DNA from: Dactylorhiza incarnata
Taxonomy: Eukaryota > Streptophyta > Magnoliopsida > Asparagales > Orchidaceae
Length of the DNA: 64,000 nt
Assembly: GCA_033032865.1 (NCBI GenBank)
Contig: JAWHQI010000148.1
Span: 3,925,501 to 3,989,500 of the forward strand
Direction: 5' to 3'
This document shows positions 9,592 to 20,056 of this stretch, in pieces. Position 1 is the first letter of the stretch, and each line of letters opens with the position of its first letter. Below the pieces are notes generated by a model. It worked only from the letters and a program-made list of their open reading frames with translations, was not told where the DNA came from and did no database searches. Position numbers and translations under genes: made by a program.

Positions 9592-12015
9592 TCAGATATC
9601 TGCCTTTTGCTTTCTCAACATTTCTTGCCTTTCAAAATAAACATATGGCTTTGGATGATACTTAGGAGGAGCTTCTGGAGCTGTTGGATTGTTGTACCCA
9701 TAGTTCTTGAAATGGATTCTTCTCTTGATTTGGCTTGTCTCATACTTTTTCCATTCAGAAGTGCTGTACAGATCAGAAGGTTTCACATTTCCTTCTTCTA
9801 CAAGCTTGAGAGAGTCAAGAATGATAATCTTTGAAACTGGACTCCAAACTTCTGGATAAACCTTTGCTTCATCTGCAACTGCTTTGCCAGAACCTGCTGA
9901 GCTGGAGCCAGGAACAGATCTGCTTGCAGAAGGTCCATCACCATATTTCCTTTTCCTAGAATAATGCATGGAGGAGTGAGTCTCTACTGAAGGATTAGCA
10001 TCAAACTGCTCTGCTGGCCTTGGAGAAAATTGAGGAATTGAAGGAGCTTCAGATTGAACTTGATCAAAGTGAGGAGGAGGTTGAGCATGGTCAATACCCA
10101 AATCAGGAAAGATTTCATGGTGGAGCCAAACAACAGTATTAGAGGTGAAATCTTTTAACTCATTGACCTGCTTTTGGACACCTTGGGACAACTGCTCAAA
10201 CCTATTAATCAAATGTTTATGAAAATCAAAAAGAGTTTGATCCAGTAACCCAGTCATCTTTTCAGTTAAACTTTCCTCCCCCTTTCTGACTTCTACAGAT
10301 AGGGTTTGGAGAATATAATCTTTAAACTGTCCAACCTCATCAATGATCTTAAAGGCATTTTCCTCTTCCTTTGAAACCATGTACTCTTGGGTCTTTCTGA
10401 CTTGAACCACTTCTGCAAGAACTGTGGCTACACTTTTTATGGTGTGATCAATGACCTTTCCTCCCTGAATAACAACTTCTTTCATTTGATCTGAACTGGT
10501 TTTGAACTCTTTCAACTTCTTGGCCGTTTCCTTTTCAATATCAGATAGTCTTGCATGAACTTCTTTGAAAGAGTAATCTATTTTAGCACTTTGTCTTTGA
10601 AGCATTAATTCAACTTTACCAAGCATTATACTTTCATCATAAAGAGAAGGAGGAATAGGAGCTGGCAGATCTTCTTCTGGGATATCTTCAAGAATGACTG
10701 AACTTTGGAGATTGACAGGAGATATGTTGATTCTCTCATTTTCTTCATCAACAGATTTGTCCTGATCATCCTTGTTTGTTTCTAAACAAGGCTCTTGCTC
10801 CCCCTCAATATTTACTGGGGGAGGAGATGAACCATGCACTGAAGCATCATCTACTTCTATATTAAAATCATAGTCTGCCCCTGACCCACCCATGTGGTCA
10901 CTAGTGCTAAGCACATCATCAGCACCCTTTAGAATTTCACTTACCACATCTGCTATGGTGGAATCAACTCTATCTTCATTAATAGCTGGAGGAGGTGAGA
11001 AATGATCAACTTGTTCTTGAGAAAGAAAAGTGTCTTCCATATGAGTATCTGACAATACTTGAGTATCTGGGATGGATGGAGTTTTGGAAGGAACTTGATC
11101 TGAAGGAACTTGTTCTGATGGATCATGAGCTGATGGAGAAAGAACTGTGTTTGTTGAAGGAGGGAGACTTGGCTCTGCTGAGGGAATGGTGTCTTGTGGA
11201 GCTGGAGATGGAGATGGGTCTGGAACTGAACTGTGTTGCTGAGCTGGAGGTGGAAGAGGAGCTTCATACTCTGGAACTGAAGAAATGGGTTCCCCTTGGA
11301 GACCTGCATCTGCAGTTGGCTTAGTAATCCTGATGTTCCACCTCTTCATTGTGACAACATCTACCTTCTTTAAATGATGTATAATAGCTCCTTTGGACAT
11401 GTCAAACACAACTGGATCAAGCTGATTTAAATAGAGTGAAAGAATCCTTGCAAAATTTGGACTTGTGATGCTCTCTTTAATCTTAATGAATAGAAAATCT
11501 GCCCAACTGAATCTTTTTCCACAAATCACTATTGCTATCAGGCTGAAAACATCTGAAGAGACATGACCTAGGCTGCCAGTATGACATTGTAATACTTTTG
11601 AAATTATGTCCACCAGCAATTTTCCAACATCATTCATCTTTTGTCTACGAATAGTTGATGTTCCTTTATCTAATCCACAAAAGATTAGGGCATGAGCCCA
11701 ATCCTCATTACTTAGAGTATCCTCATTTTCTTCTAATGGAACTTTCAAATACTTGGAAAGAGATTTTGGATTCAACTTAATTTTGAAATTTCCAACCATT
11801 GATTTCATCCTATTTCTGTTTTTGTGCACTTTTATGTTGATAAACAAATCCTCTACTTCTCTAAATAGAATTCTACACTGATATTCTAATAAGAAGGACA
11901 GACCAGCTGCGTCTAGGAGATAAAATAGGTTTTGAAACTCATCTGAAATTGATTGAAGACCTTCTCGCACAAGTTCACTGCCGACACCGATCTTAGGTTT
12001 TCCCGAAGGAGCCAT
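9592..12015 (-). CDS. Env-like third ORF of Sirevirus, copy 1
   Basis: An 807-codon open frame lies between pol and the 3' LTR, the position of the env-like ORF in Sireviruses. Residues about 1-235 form a compact helical-looking region resembling the putative plant transposon protein domain found in such ORFs. Residues about 245-335 are rich in Pro and Ser, about 340-460 acidic, and about 470-650 heptad-rich and probably coiled coil. A basic SRKRKYG patch follows near 690. I see no signal peptide or membrane segment, so an envelope function is not supported; the label is positional. The ATG at 12013-12015 is the first in frame, with a TATA box about 160 bp upstream. It is intact while gag-pol in the same element is broken. 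Confidence 0.8.
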   Translation of the reverse strand: MAPSGKPKIGVGSELVREGLQSISDEFQNLFYLLDAAGLSFLLEYQCRILFREVEDLFINIKVHKNRNRMKSMVGNFKIKLNPKSLSKYLKVPLEENEDTLSNEDWAHALIFCGLDKGTSTIRRQKMNDVGKLLVDIISKVLQCHTGSLGHVSSDVFSLIAIVICGKRFSWADFLFIKIKESITSPNFARILSLYLNQLDPVVFDMSKGAIIHHLKKVDVVTMKRWNIRITKPTADAGLQGEPISSVPEYEAPLPPPAQQHSSVPDPSPSPAPQDTIPSAEPSLPPSTNTVLSPSAHDPSEQVPSDQVPSKTPSIPDTQVLSDTHMEDTFLSQEQVDHFSPPPAINEDRVDSTIADVVSEILKGADDVLSTSDHMGGSGADYDFNIEVDDASVHGSSPPPVNIEGEQEPCLETNKDDQDKSVDEENERINISPVNLQSSVILEDIPEEDLPAPIPPSLYDESIMLGKVELMLQRQSAKIDYSFKEVHARLSDIEKETAKKLKEFKTSSDQMKEVVIQGGKVIDHTIKSVATVLAEVVQVRKTQEYMVSKEEENAFKIIDEVGQFKDYILQTLSVEVRKGEESLTEKMTGLLDQTLFDFHKHLINRFEQLSQGVQKQVNELKDFTSNTVVWLHHEIFPDLGIDHAQPPPHFDQVQSEAPSIPQFSPRPAEQFDANPSVETHSSMHYSRKRKYGDGPSASRSVPGSSSAGSGKAVADEAKVYPEVWSPVSKIIILDSLKLVEEGNVKPSDLYSTSEWKKYETSQIKRRIHFKNYGYNNPTAPEAPPKYHPKPYVYFERQEMLRKQKADI

Positions 12016-12632
12016 TGATCGAGAGGAGAACTTGAAATGTGGGCTGGAACGAGAGAAAATCCCTCTGAAGGCGAACTCGAACGACGATTTTGCGAATCAA
12101 GAAGATGAAACGTTGGCGTTTTTCGAGAGGAGATGGAAGAACCTCGCGTGAACTTTTAATTCATTTCGAGACTCTATATATAGTTTGATTTGATGTGACA
12201 ATTAATTTGGTTTTAATTAATTTAAAGAAAATCAAATACACGCGTACCTGGCTCTTCATATTCTCGAATATTGAAATTAAAGTTTTCGAAAAGTATAAGA
12301 CATTTCTCGAGAGGTTGTGAAAGTTCTCGAGGAGTTTCAGAACTCTGCCGATTTTCTTCCGAAAGAGCATTTCTCGAGGGATAACCCATTTCTCGAGAAG
12401 TATAAACTTATTTTTCGAAAAGTGTCTTCAGTTTTCCGAAAAGTTTTAGCTCTATCCATATTCATAAAAAGTTATTTCTCGAGACATTAACTACATTTCT
12501 CGAGAAGTTTAATGATGACTTGGATTTTTCTTCTTTGCAAATGATAAACCTGTACTTCATTTTAGAACATAAAATAAGATAAAATTTTTAAGAAAATTCA
12601 CTTATCTTCTTCTCTTCTCCTTTGCTTGACCA
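12016..12632 (-). promoter_or_regulatory. pol-env spacer with palindrome array and TATA box, copy 1
   Basis: This 617-bp spacer lies between the pol stop (12633-12635) and the env-like ATG. In element sense it holds about ten TTTCTCGAGAAG or TTTTCGAAAAG units (12260-12510), the motif found in the LTR. Then comes CTATATATAG at 12174-12183 and about 160 bp of leader to the ATG. The leader contains one short upstream ATG followed at once by TAA. The layout copies the LTR promoter (array, then TATA), so I infer an internal promoter for the env-like ORF. Confidence 0.6.
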
Positions 12633-15600
12633 TTATTCCATGTTCAGCATTCCAAGTTCTGTCTTGAAGAAAGAGAACTTAGTCTCATCCAGTGGCTTTG
12701 TGAATATATCTGCAATTTGCTTATCCGTAGGGACATAGCTTAAGTTGATATCCCCATTCTCCACATATTCTCGGATGAAATGATATCTTAACTCGATATG
12801 CTTTGTCCGACTGTGTGAGACTGGATTATTTGCTATAGCAATTGCGCTGGAGGAATCACAAAACATTAGAATATTCTTTATCTTCAAATTATAATCTTGA
12901 AGCTGATTTCTTATCCAAAGAAGTTGTGCGCAACAACTGCCTGCAGAAATATATTCTGATTCGGCTGTTGAGATTGCAACACAATTTTGCTTCTTGCTGC
13001 TCCAGGAGATAAGCCTTCTTCCGAGAAATTGACATGTTCCGGAAGTGCTTTTCCTGTCCTCTCTGCTTCCTGCAAAATCTGCATCTGAATAACCAATTAG
13101 CTCGCTATCATTACTTCTTGGGTACCATAAGCCAAGATTTGGTGTACCTTTAAGATATCTCAAAATTCGCTTTGCAGCGGTATAGTGAGATTCCTTAGAG
13201 TTCACTTGAAATCTGGCACAAAGACATGTAGAAAACATTATGTCAGGCCTACTAGCAGTAAGGTAGAGCAGAGAGCCAATTATGCTTCTGTACTTGGTTT
13301 CATCAAAAGGTTTCCCTTTCTCATCCTTGTCCAGAGATATAGCTGAGCTCATTGGAGTCCTCATAGAAGTTGCACTCTCCAATCCAAATTTCTTAATCAA
13401 CTCCTTGGTGAATTTTGTCTGTGAGATGAAAATTCCATCTTCAGATTGTTTCACTTGAAGTCCTAAGAAATATTTTAGCTCTCCCATACTGCTCATTTCA
13501 AACTTTCCTTGCATAATTTTGAAAATGTTTTGCAAAGATTGTCGTCCGTAGAGCCAAAAATGATGTCATCGACATAGATTTGCACTAGCAAAATCTTGCC
13601 TTTTACTTCCCTAAGAAATAATGTTTTATCTATCTTTCCTCTTGTGAACTTGTTCTCAAGAAGAAAATTAGACAGCGTCTCATACCAAGCTCGAGGAGCT
13701 TGTTTTAACCCATACAGAGCTTTTTGTAGTAAGTAAACATAATTAGGATGTTCAAAATCTACAAAACCTGGAGGTTGTTCAACGTATACTTCTTCTTTTA
13801 TGTTACCATTCAGAAAAGCTGACTTAACGTCCATTTGGTATACGGTGAAACCTTTGAATGCAGCATAGGCTAAGAACATTCTGATTGCTTCAAGTCTTGC
13901 TACCGGAGCATAAGTTTGATCGAAGTCGATCCCTTCTTCCTGTCTATAACCTTATGCTACAAGTCTGGCTTTGTTCTTTATAATTGTTCCATCCTCATCC
14001 AACTTGTTCCTGTAAACCCACTTTGTTCCAATAATATTTTTATCCTTTGGTTTTGGAACTAGTGTCCACACCTTGCAACGCTTGAATTGATTTAATTCTT
14101 CTTCCATTGCAATTATCCAGTGAGGGTCTTCATTTGCTTCTTGAAACTTCTTCGGTTCAACCTGTGAAAGAAAACTTAAATGCATATTTTCGTTAGTAGT
14201 ACCTCTTCTTATTCTAATTCCGACTTGAGGATCTCCTATGATTTGATCAATAGGATGATCTCTCATGTGTCTGAACTCAAGGTTCCTTGCATCAGTTTGA
14301 ACATTTGGAGCATCATTTGCTACTTGAATGTCTTCCTCCACTTGTACTGGTTCTTCATCAAAATGATCTTCTTCTTCAATTGTGATTGGGGAAGAGATCT
14401 TGACGAAGGTTTGAGCATCAACTTTGACTGGCTCATCCAAGCTTATATCTTGTGTCTTTGAACCTGTACCTTCCATAGAAGCACTAGAAGAGCTGCTAGG
14501 TAGCATGCTCGTTTCATCAAATACAACATTAATAGACTCTTCTACAACCAGGGTTTTCTTATTAAATATTCTATAAGCTCTACTATGACTGCTATAGCCT
14601 ACAAAAATACCTTCAAAACTCTTTTCGCTAAACTTGGTTTTGTAATGCTTTCCATTATTAAGTACAAAGCATTTGCAACCAAAGATTCAAAAATAAGAGA
14701 TGGTTAGTCTCTTCCCTTTTAGTAGTTCATAAGGAGTCTTTTCATGGTTTTTGTTTATGAGTGCTCTGTTTTGCACATGGCATGCAGTGTTGACTGCTTC
14801 AGCCCAAAGATATTCGGGTAGAGAAGTGTCACTTAACATCGTTCTGCAAGCCTTAATGCGTGCTCTATTTCTTCTCTCAGCTACCCCATTTTGTTGTGGA
14901 GTTCGAGGAGAGGAAAACTCATGAAAGATACCTAGACTTTCACAAAAATCTGTCATAGCTCCAGATTCAAATTCTGTTCCATGGTCACTTCTAATTTTGA
15001 GTACCGAACATTCAAATTCGTTCTAGATTTGCTTGACAAACTTGGTGAAAATGTCAAACGTATCTGATTTGTGTTTTAGAAAGAATACCCATGCAAAACA
15101 TGAGTAATCATCTACAATAACAAATGTGTAAGACTTACCTCCTAAACTTCTAACTTGCAAAGGACCAAATAAGTCCATATGAAGTAGGTATAAACACCCA
15201 GTAGAATCTTTGCCTAAAATGCTCTTAAAGGCAGCTCTTGTTTGCTTGCCTTTTACACAAGCATGACAAGGTCTATCTTTAATGCACTTAATATTTGGCG
15301 CATCACGTACTAAGTTCTGAGAAAATAATTTATTTATAGTTTTGAAATTTATATGTGCTAATCTCTTATGCCATTGGTCAGCAAGAGATGCACTATTTTT
15401 TGCTAAAAGACACACTGGTGTAGAAGATGATAAACAAAGAAAGTTTAAACAGAACATATTTCTACAACGAGTGCCTGATAAAATCGTTTCTAGATTATCT
15501 GCCGATTTTATCAAACATTTATCTCTACGAAAATCAACTATGTATCCTTTGTCACAAAGTTGACTTATGCTTATTAGATTATGTTCTATTCCTTCCACAT

Positions 15601-15841
15601 AAGCTACATCTGAAAAGGATACATTACCGTTAGAAATCATACCATAGCCTTTTGTTATCCCTCTGTCAGATCTGCCAAATATAACTTTTGGACCGTTTTC
15701 AATTGGAATGTAATTTTGCAAAAGACTTCTTGTTCCGGTCATATGCCGAGAACAACCACTGTCCAAATACCAGATAGGATTATTGTTGGCCTTTGGACAT
15801 ACCTGCAAAAACAAATTATTTTGCCTTAGGAGCCCAAACAA
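12633..15841 (-). pseudogene. pol: Sirevirus pol (protease, integrase, RT, RNase H), copy 1
   Basis: Domains in order: protease with WYLDSGCSRHMTG; GAG-pre-integrase with WHKRLAHIN and CHACVKG; integrase with the first Asp in HMDLFGP, the second in SDHGTEF and the Glu in [11 protein letters not shown] with [18 protein letters not shown] and YVDD; RNase H with SDADFAG, STAESEY and ADIFTKPL. Breaks: TAG at 15023-15025 inside integrase, TGA at 14687-14689 after integrase, TAA at 13952-13954 in RT, and a one-base frameshift at about 13500-13535 just after YVDD. Catalytic residues I can see are kept. Every break is repeated in copy 2. Pol is in a different frame from gag and begins just after a splice-acceptor-like TTTGTTTTTGCAG. 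Confidence 0.9.
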
Positions 15842-18125
15842 CTTTGGGTCCTTGGTCCCTTGTTAGTTGAGCACCACGAGGAACATTAACATTGCGAGCG
15901 GTCTTTCTTGCATTGTTAACTTGTGATCTTTTGGAATATGTAGAATTGAACCAACAATCTACGACAAAGTGACCTATTTTGCCGCAACACCAACAGTTAA
16001 ATCGGTTGTACCTTAGTTTTGTGTTTTCCTGCTTTACTTTTTGAATGATAGCTTTGGCAGGAGCATTACTCTTGGAAGAGGATGCTTCATGGGTACAACA
16101 CACACAAGGTGTGAATGTCTCATTAGGCTTAGGTGCAACAGTTTTCACTATTGGTGCTCTCTTAGCACTTGGACCATGAACATAAGGACCATAATCTTTC
16201 AGATTGATCTCTTCATAAGGTGCTTTGAATAAACTTGCGCCAAAGTTTCTAGGACGAGTCCACCCCTTGTAGTCAATGACAGGTCCAAAGTTAACTGGTC
16301 TTGTCAAATGACCATAGGAGCTTTCCAGATCATAATTATTTGTAGGAAAGGTAACTTTCCTAAATGTCACTTGATCTTGATGGGCTTTCCCTTTCTCTTC
16401 GGCGGTGGCTTTCATAGCAACCTTATTATTCTTCTTGGCATGGATGCCCTTAGAAGAATCACTAGTTCCAACCACATGACCTATTCCACTTGCTTTAGCG
16501 GAGAATCTATCAATGATTGGAAGAATGGTTTTCGGTTGTGAAAACTTTTCAACTAGCTTCTTCTCAGCGGCTAGCTGTTCTTCCAAAACTTTGATGGAGT
16601 TCTCTCTCCGATCAAGGAGCTCATCTGAACTTTTGATCTTGTCTTTCAAGACTTGGTTTTCCTCTTTGAAGGAAGAAAGTTGTTCAACTTCCTTTCTCAA
16701 ATTAGATTCCACTTCTTTGAGAGACATGATCTCCTTGGCCTGTATTTTGACTACCTTTCGACATTTGTCAAAACTTTTAAGCATTTCAGTGTATTGGGTC
16801 ATGAGATCAGAATCATCATCTGAGAGATAATCCTTTTGCTCATCTGGAGCTTGATCAGAATCAGATAAGGCGGTGTGAGAATTTACCTTCCAAGTATATG
16901 GAGGTTCTTCTTCTTCATCAGTCATAGCCATTAGCCCGAAGTAGGCTTCTTCTTCACTACTTGATTTCTCCGAGTCACTGTCGCTTAAAGTTTTATTCTT
17001 TTTAGCGACTAGACTCTTTTCAGTCTTCCTTTTCCCGTGGGTGGATTTCCTTTCTTCTTTTCTTCCACCCTCTTTCTTTCTATAAGGGCATTCAGCAATC
17101 ATGTGCCCTGGCTTATTGCAACAATAGCAAACTATATCAGAAGAAATATATTTACCAGTTTTAGATTTATACCTGTCATGATTGCTGGAGCTCTTTTTGT
17201 GATGATCACCATCACGTCGAGAATGTCTATTTTAAGAGGAAAACTTATTCTTCATGTGTCTTCTTTTGTTTAGCAGTTTCTTGAACTGACGAGAGATTAG
17301 AGAAAACTCTCCATCAGACATTTCAGAACTGGAGGAGCCGGCTTTAGATTCTTTTTCATCATCAGATTCTTGTGTTCTAACTGGAGACAAAGCTCTGCTT
17401 TTTCTGGAGCTTTCGGCTTTCATAGCCAAGGTCCTTTCCTTGTTAGAAGCTCTATTCCCATCTTCTTCTGTTTTCCGAATGTTCATTTGTAGCTCGTGGG
17501 ATAATAGTTTCCCAAACAGATTCTGAGGGTCTAGATTTGGTAACTTCCCAAATTCTCTGATTGCAACTATCTTGCTATCCCAGTCTTTCGTTAGGGATCG
17601 CAGGAATTTGTCATTTAGTTCACCATTAGTAAATTCCCGACCATAATTCCTTAGGCCGTTTACTATCTTGAAGAATCTTTCATAAGCATCGGCAATGCAC
17701 TCCTTTTTATTCTGCTTGAAGGCCTCGTACTCTTGATTCAAAAGAGATCTTCTATCATCTCTTACTTCTTCAGTACCTTCCATAAGGATAATTAAAGACG
17801 TCCACATTTCTTTGGCAGAATTACAGTGAATTAAGTTTTGCAACATTGAACCATCCACTGCACTGGCAATTATGTTCTTTGCCTTTTTGTCCAAAGCAAC
17901 GAGAGCAATCTCATCCTTTGTTAAGTCCATCATTTTCTTTGGTACTTTTAAGGTTGGATCAATAGTAGAAGCGGTCATAGGCATATGAGGTCCATCTTCC
18001 ACGACTTGGAAGATTCTCGGGTCTGCGGCTTCCATATAAAATCTGACTCTTTCTTTCCACAAAGGAAAATTAGCCTTAGTGCATATTGGCAATTTTAATG
18101 AAGACGATTCCTTGCACTTTTCCAT
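15816..18125 (-). pseudogene. gag: Sirevirus gag, copy 1, with in-frame stop
   Basis: ATG at 18123-18125, 65 bp after the PBS. The first 297 codons form a copia Gag/UBN2-type domain. A TAA at 17232-17234 interrupts it. The same frame then continues to a first zinc knuckle CYCCNKPGHMIAEC (17088-17129), an acidic Ser-rich part, a heptad-rich probable coiled coil (about residues 100-195 of the 428-codon segment that starts at 17102) and a second knuckle CWCCGKIGHFVVDC (15954-15995). It ends with TAA at 15816-15818. Extended Gag with a coiled coil is usual in Sireviruses. The gap between stop and knuckle stays open, so the TAA is the only break seen. Confidence 0.9.
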
Positions 18126-18190
18126 GATTTGCAGGTAACTAGAATGGATAGATCCTGTTCAAGGTGTTAACCTAAATACGAACAGCGTCC

Positions 18191-18201
18191 CTCTGATACC
18201 A
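18191..18201 (-). promoter_or_regulatory. Primer-binding site, Sire-B copy 1
   Basis: TGGTATCAGAG on the minus strand, two bases from the LTR2 end, complementary to the 3' end of plant initiator-Met tRNA. It fixes the element's orientation and the LTR boundary. The equivalent for copy 2 is at 28656-28666. Confidence 0.9.
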
Positions 18202-18203
18202 AT

Positions 18204-19826
18204 TGTAATATCTAGTTGACAACCAAAATCACCTAGAGGGGGGTGAATAGGTGATAATTGCGTCTTTTGCGGAAATGAAAATCTTGAAAATAAAGAACGC
18301 ACAAAATGCAAATCACAATCACAGATGACATAAGAAATTTATAGTGGTTCCCCGTTCTTGGGTACTCCACTTGCCGGCCTCGCCAATCTAGCACCACAGC
18401 TAGACTTGACTACTTCACTAAATCTCGAATCAAGAATGATCCTACAATCCTCAGAGTCAAAACTCTTACAACTCGGAGATCAAACTCCTACAAACTCAGA
18501 GATAACCTTCTCTTACAACTCGGAGAATACCTCTCCTACAACTCGGAGAACAATCTCTCCTACAATCAAATGTAAATTTAGATTGAAACAATACTTAACG
18601 AATCACGATCAGATCTGAGAAATTTGATGATGATCTGCTTCCTTCTTGTGACAGAAATGGCTTCGGCTTGATGTTGAAGAAGAAGAATCGAATCGGCACA
18701 AATCAGATCTTCTAAGGTCTTGATCGATCCAATGAAAATAGGATGAGTGAGGCGATGATCGATCGACCTTTTTCTTCTACTTGGAGACGAAATCAGATAA
18801 CTCACGATCGAACTCCAACGATGGCGATGCACGGCACTAGACGACGATCTTGAATCAGATTAGGTTTTGGAAAGTACGAACTCTGATCTTCTTAATGATT
18901 GCTGCTTTGTCCTTCCATAGGAGTAATTCTTATATAGATGAAGATCTAACGATTAATCTTAAAAACGAGGAAGGACGTCACGTCAAATTGACGGAAAAGA
19001 CTTATCGTCAAAATGGAAAAACAAAGTTTATGAGAAAAGCTAGAACCAGACTTCTCGAGAGATCCAAGACCTCTCAAGAGAAATCGACTAGTTCTCGAAA
19101 AACAGCTTTAGAAGAGAATGATGACAAGGCTTCTCGGAAGATTAAAGACTTCTCGAGAGGACACGGAACTTCTCGTAAACTCCTAAACAATTTCACGAAA
19201 AACCTTTAGAGAGAAAGCTTTTTCGAAAGAAACGAAGACTTCTCGAAAACAGAAATACTTCTCGAGAGAGAAAGGATTTCTCGAAAACTGCCACTGAGAC
19301 AGACTTCTCGAAAACAATTGAAAAAGAAGATTTCTCGAAAACTAAGGGGACTTTCCGAGATATCATTGATTTCTCGAGAGATCATAACAGCTACTCGAAA
19401 ACTTTAGCTTTCTCGAAAAAGACCTTTGAGACAACCCTTCTCGAAAAATAACAAGGACTTCTCGAGAGCAAAGAAGGACTTCTCGAAAAGTACCTTTACA
19501 TCTCGAAAAATTTACTTAGGAAAAATTTCTTCCTTGTTCTCTAGACCAATGCTGCACTCCAAGCTTTGAATCTTTAATGTCTTGATCATAAAGTGTATCC
19601 CAATAGAGAGATCACACATGAGTCAACCCCATACCCCACACAATAAAGAATTACATTGCATGAGACTGTGCTTATTGACCCATTGTGACCTAACATTGGT
19701 TTACACTAAGCAATGTGAACCTGCAAGAACATTACTAGAAAAATATATCAAATACACAAACAATTCAATCTTGGTTCAAAGTTGACTTTCTACAAATCAA
19801 GGTTATTGTGGATACAAAACCCAATA
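18204..19826 (-). repeat. Sire-B LTR2 (middle, hybrid LTR)
   Basis: Serves as the 5' LTR of copy 1 and the 3' LTR of copy 2. Left of 18637 it agrees with LTR3 at every site where LTR1 and LTR3 differ; from 18696 rightward it agrees with LTR1. The switch falls between 18638 and 18695, exactly what one unequal crossover between the two outer LTRs would leave. It contains the TTCTCGAGAA array (19050-19510) and a TATA box at 18929-18936, and ends in CCCAATA like LTR1. Confidence 0.9.
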
Positions 19827-20056
19827 ATCTCCCCCTATTTGTAGAAGTTAGAACCCTACTTACCAAGATGAATTGTAACAAATAAAGATATAAAAAGATA
19901 TACTTGAAAGAACATTAACAACAATATCTAAATATAAGAACATGATTGTCACATCAAAATCAAAAGCTATATTTAGATTTAAGATTGTCTAATGAATTAA
20001 TGTTCACACAGGCATATCGAAATAAAGTTTTAAAGATCTTCAAAGAAAACTTGACT

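Noticed and set aside
10995..11324. 109-codon plus-strand ORF rich in Leu and Glu (also 21460)
   Set aside because: Antisense shadow of the Pro/Ser-rich part of the env-like ORF.
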